NCBI GenBank assembly: GCA_027069135.1
Contig: JALXFE010000616.1
Location: 1-34,871, forward strand
Direction of reading: 5' to 3'
DNA from: Thermoanaerobaculia bacterium
GTDB lineage: Bacteria; Acidobacteriota; Thermoanaerobaculia; Multivoradales; JAHZIX01
Length of the DNA stretch: 34,871 bases
Shown here one piece after another: positions 34,082-34,871 of the stretch (positions are counted from its first letter, which is position 1; every line of letters starts with the position of its first letter). A program made the translations under genes and the position numbers. A model generated the notes under the pieces. The model saw only the letters and a list, made by a program, of their open reading frames with translations. It was not told the origin of the DNA and ran no database searches.

Positions 34082-34871
34082 ATGCCCCCCGCTGCGCTGC
34101 AAGACACCCGTCTTCCCGGCCTCCCACCGCCCCGCCGGGGAAAGGTGCGGGATATCTACGATCTCGGCGACCTGCTGCTGATCGTGGCCACGGACCGCCT
34201 CTCCGCCTACGACCATGTGCTCTCCCCGGGGATTCCCGGCAAGGGGAAGATTCTCAACCAGTTGTCCAACTTCTGGTTCGAGGAGCTCGCCGCCCTCGTC
34301 CCCAACCACCTCGTAGCCACCGATGTCCGGGACTTCCCGGCCCGGCTCCGCCCCCACCGGGATCTCCTGGCGGGCCGTTCCGTGGTCGTCAAGAAGGCCC
34401 GGGTGGTGCCCTTTGAATGCGTGGCTCGGGGTTATTTGGCCGGCAGCGGTCATCGGGAGTACGCGGCCTCCGGGGAGGTCTGCGGCAATCCCCTACCCCC
34501 GGGCTTGAAACGTGCGAGCCGGCTCCCCTCGGCCATCTTCACCCCCGCCACCAAGGCCGAGGAAGGCCACGACGAAAACATCGATTTCGCCACCCTCGCC
34601 GCGGGCGTCGGCGGGGAGCTCGCCCGGTCTCTGGGTGCGCAAACCCTCACCCTCTACCGCCACGCCGCTGAGCTCGCCGCCGGCTGTGGGTTGATCCTGG
34701 CGGATACCAAATTCGAATTCGGCCACATCGACGGCCAGCTCACCCTGGTGGATGAAGCCCTGACCCCGGACTCCTCCCGCTACTGGCAAACCGACTCCTG
34801 GCAACCCGGAGAAGAACCCCTCTCCTTCGACAAACAATACGTCCGCGACTGGCTCGACGCCTCCCCCTGGG
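34082..34871 (+). CDS. purC: Phosphoribosylaminoimidazole-succinocarboxamide synthase, 3' end cut by window
   Basis: The frame opens at the ATG at 34082, after an AGGGAG ribosome site, and stays open to the edge, giving 263 residues. The SAICAR synthetase motifs are clear: GKVRDIYDLGDLLLIVATDRLSAYD near the N terminus, then VVPFECVARGYLAGSG and ADTKFEFG. The enzyme joins aspartate to CAIR in purine synthesis. The C-terminal remainder (about 30-40 residues in this longer, yeast-like form) lies beyond the window. It follows the cyclase-like gene by 27 bp. Confidence 0.95.
   Translation, partial: MPPAALQDTRLPGLPPPRRGKVRDIYDLGDLLLIVATDRLSAYDHVLSPGIPGKGKILNQLSNFWFEELAALVPNHLVATDVRDFPARLRPHRDLLAGRSVVVKKARVVPFECVARGYLAGSGHREYAASGEVCGNPLPPGLKRASRLPSAIFTPATKAEEGHDENIDFATLAAGVGGELARSLGAQTLTLYRHAAELAAGCGLILADTKFEFGHIDGQLTLVDEALTPDSSRYWQTDSWQPGEEPLSFDKQYVRDWLDASPW

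Noticed and set aside
1-34871. CRISPR array, prophage, insertion sequence or sigma-54 (-24/-12) promoters
   Set aside because: Scanned by eye for regular spaced repeats, transposase or integrase motifs, and GG-N10-GC promoter cores with good flanks; none was convincing.

Overview
The window is a GC-rich, gene-dense chromosomal segment from a diderm (Gram-negative-type) bacterium. The lptB and lptC/lptA genes imply LPS export, and a TolC-type outer-membrane channel is also present. HPr kinase, RapZ, RpoN, a long-form HPF and a CarD-type regulator occur together. That combination suggests Acidobacteriota or a related deep lineage rather than a proteobacterium. This is an inference from gene content; there is no rRNA in the window. 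I see no integrase, transposase, CRISPR array or phage gene, so this looks like core chromosome.

Positions 1-13172 (minus strand) hold one very tight, operon-like block of 14 genes, read from right to left: accA, recJ, an lptC/lptA-like gene, lptB, rpoN, hpf, ptsN (EIIA-Ntr type), hprK, rapZ, an EIIA of the mannose family, ptsH, ptsI, a cupin gene and a lipoprotein gene that runs off the left edge. Most junctions overlap by 4 bp or are nearly abutting. Together the genes form a regulatory phosphotransferase branch without visible EIIB or EIIC permeases. The branch is joined to sigma-54, ribosome hibernation, LPS export and the first step of fatty-acid synthesis, which are all envelope or nutrient-state functions.

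Positions 13173-15244 (plus strand) carry a small accessory operon: an isochorismatase-family hydrolase, a pirin and a MarR regulator, behind a good promoter that contains palindromic elements. Positions 15245-19528 (plus) carry a sensory cassette: a secreted tetratricopeptide-like protein, a histidine kinase with a large extracytoplasmic domain, and a PhoB-type response regulator. It lies behind an 11-bp-spaced direct repeat that looks like a binding site for such a regulator.

Positions 19553-23639 (minus) hold a four-gene run: a secreted coiled-coil protein, a membrane-anchored TPR protein, a small zinc-ribbon membrane protein and priA. Then come carD (minus, with promoter and terminator) and, divergently, tRNA-Leu(CAA) with its own promoter, followed by a HAD-family 5'-nucleotidase. 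A pair of REP-like palindromic repeats separates that gene from the converging tolC.

Positions 26572-31809 (minus) hold pepA, oppD-like, oppF-like and tolC-like genes. From 32039 on the plus strand there is a 671-residue protein whose C-terminal half looks like a degenerate class III nucleotidyl cyclase domain, followed closely by purC, which is cut by the right edge.
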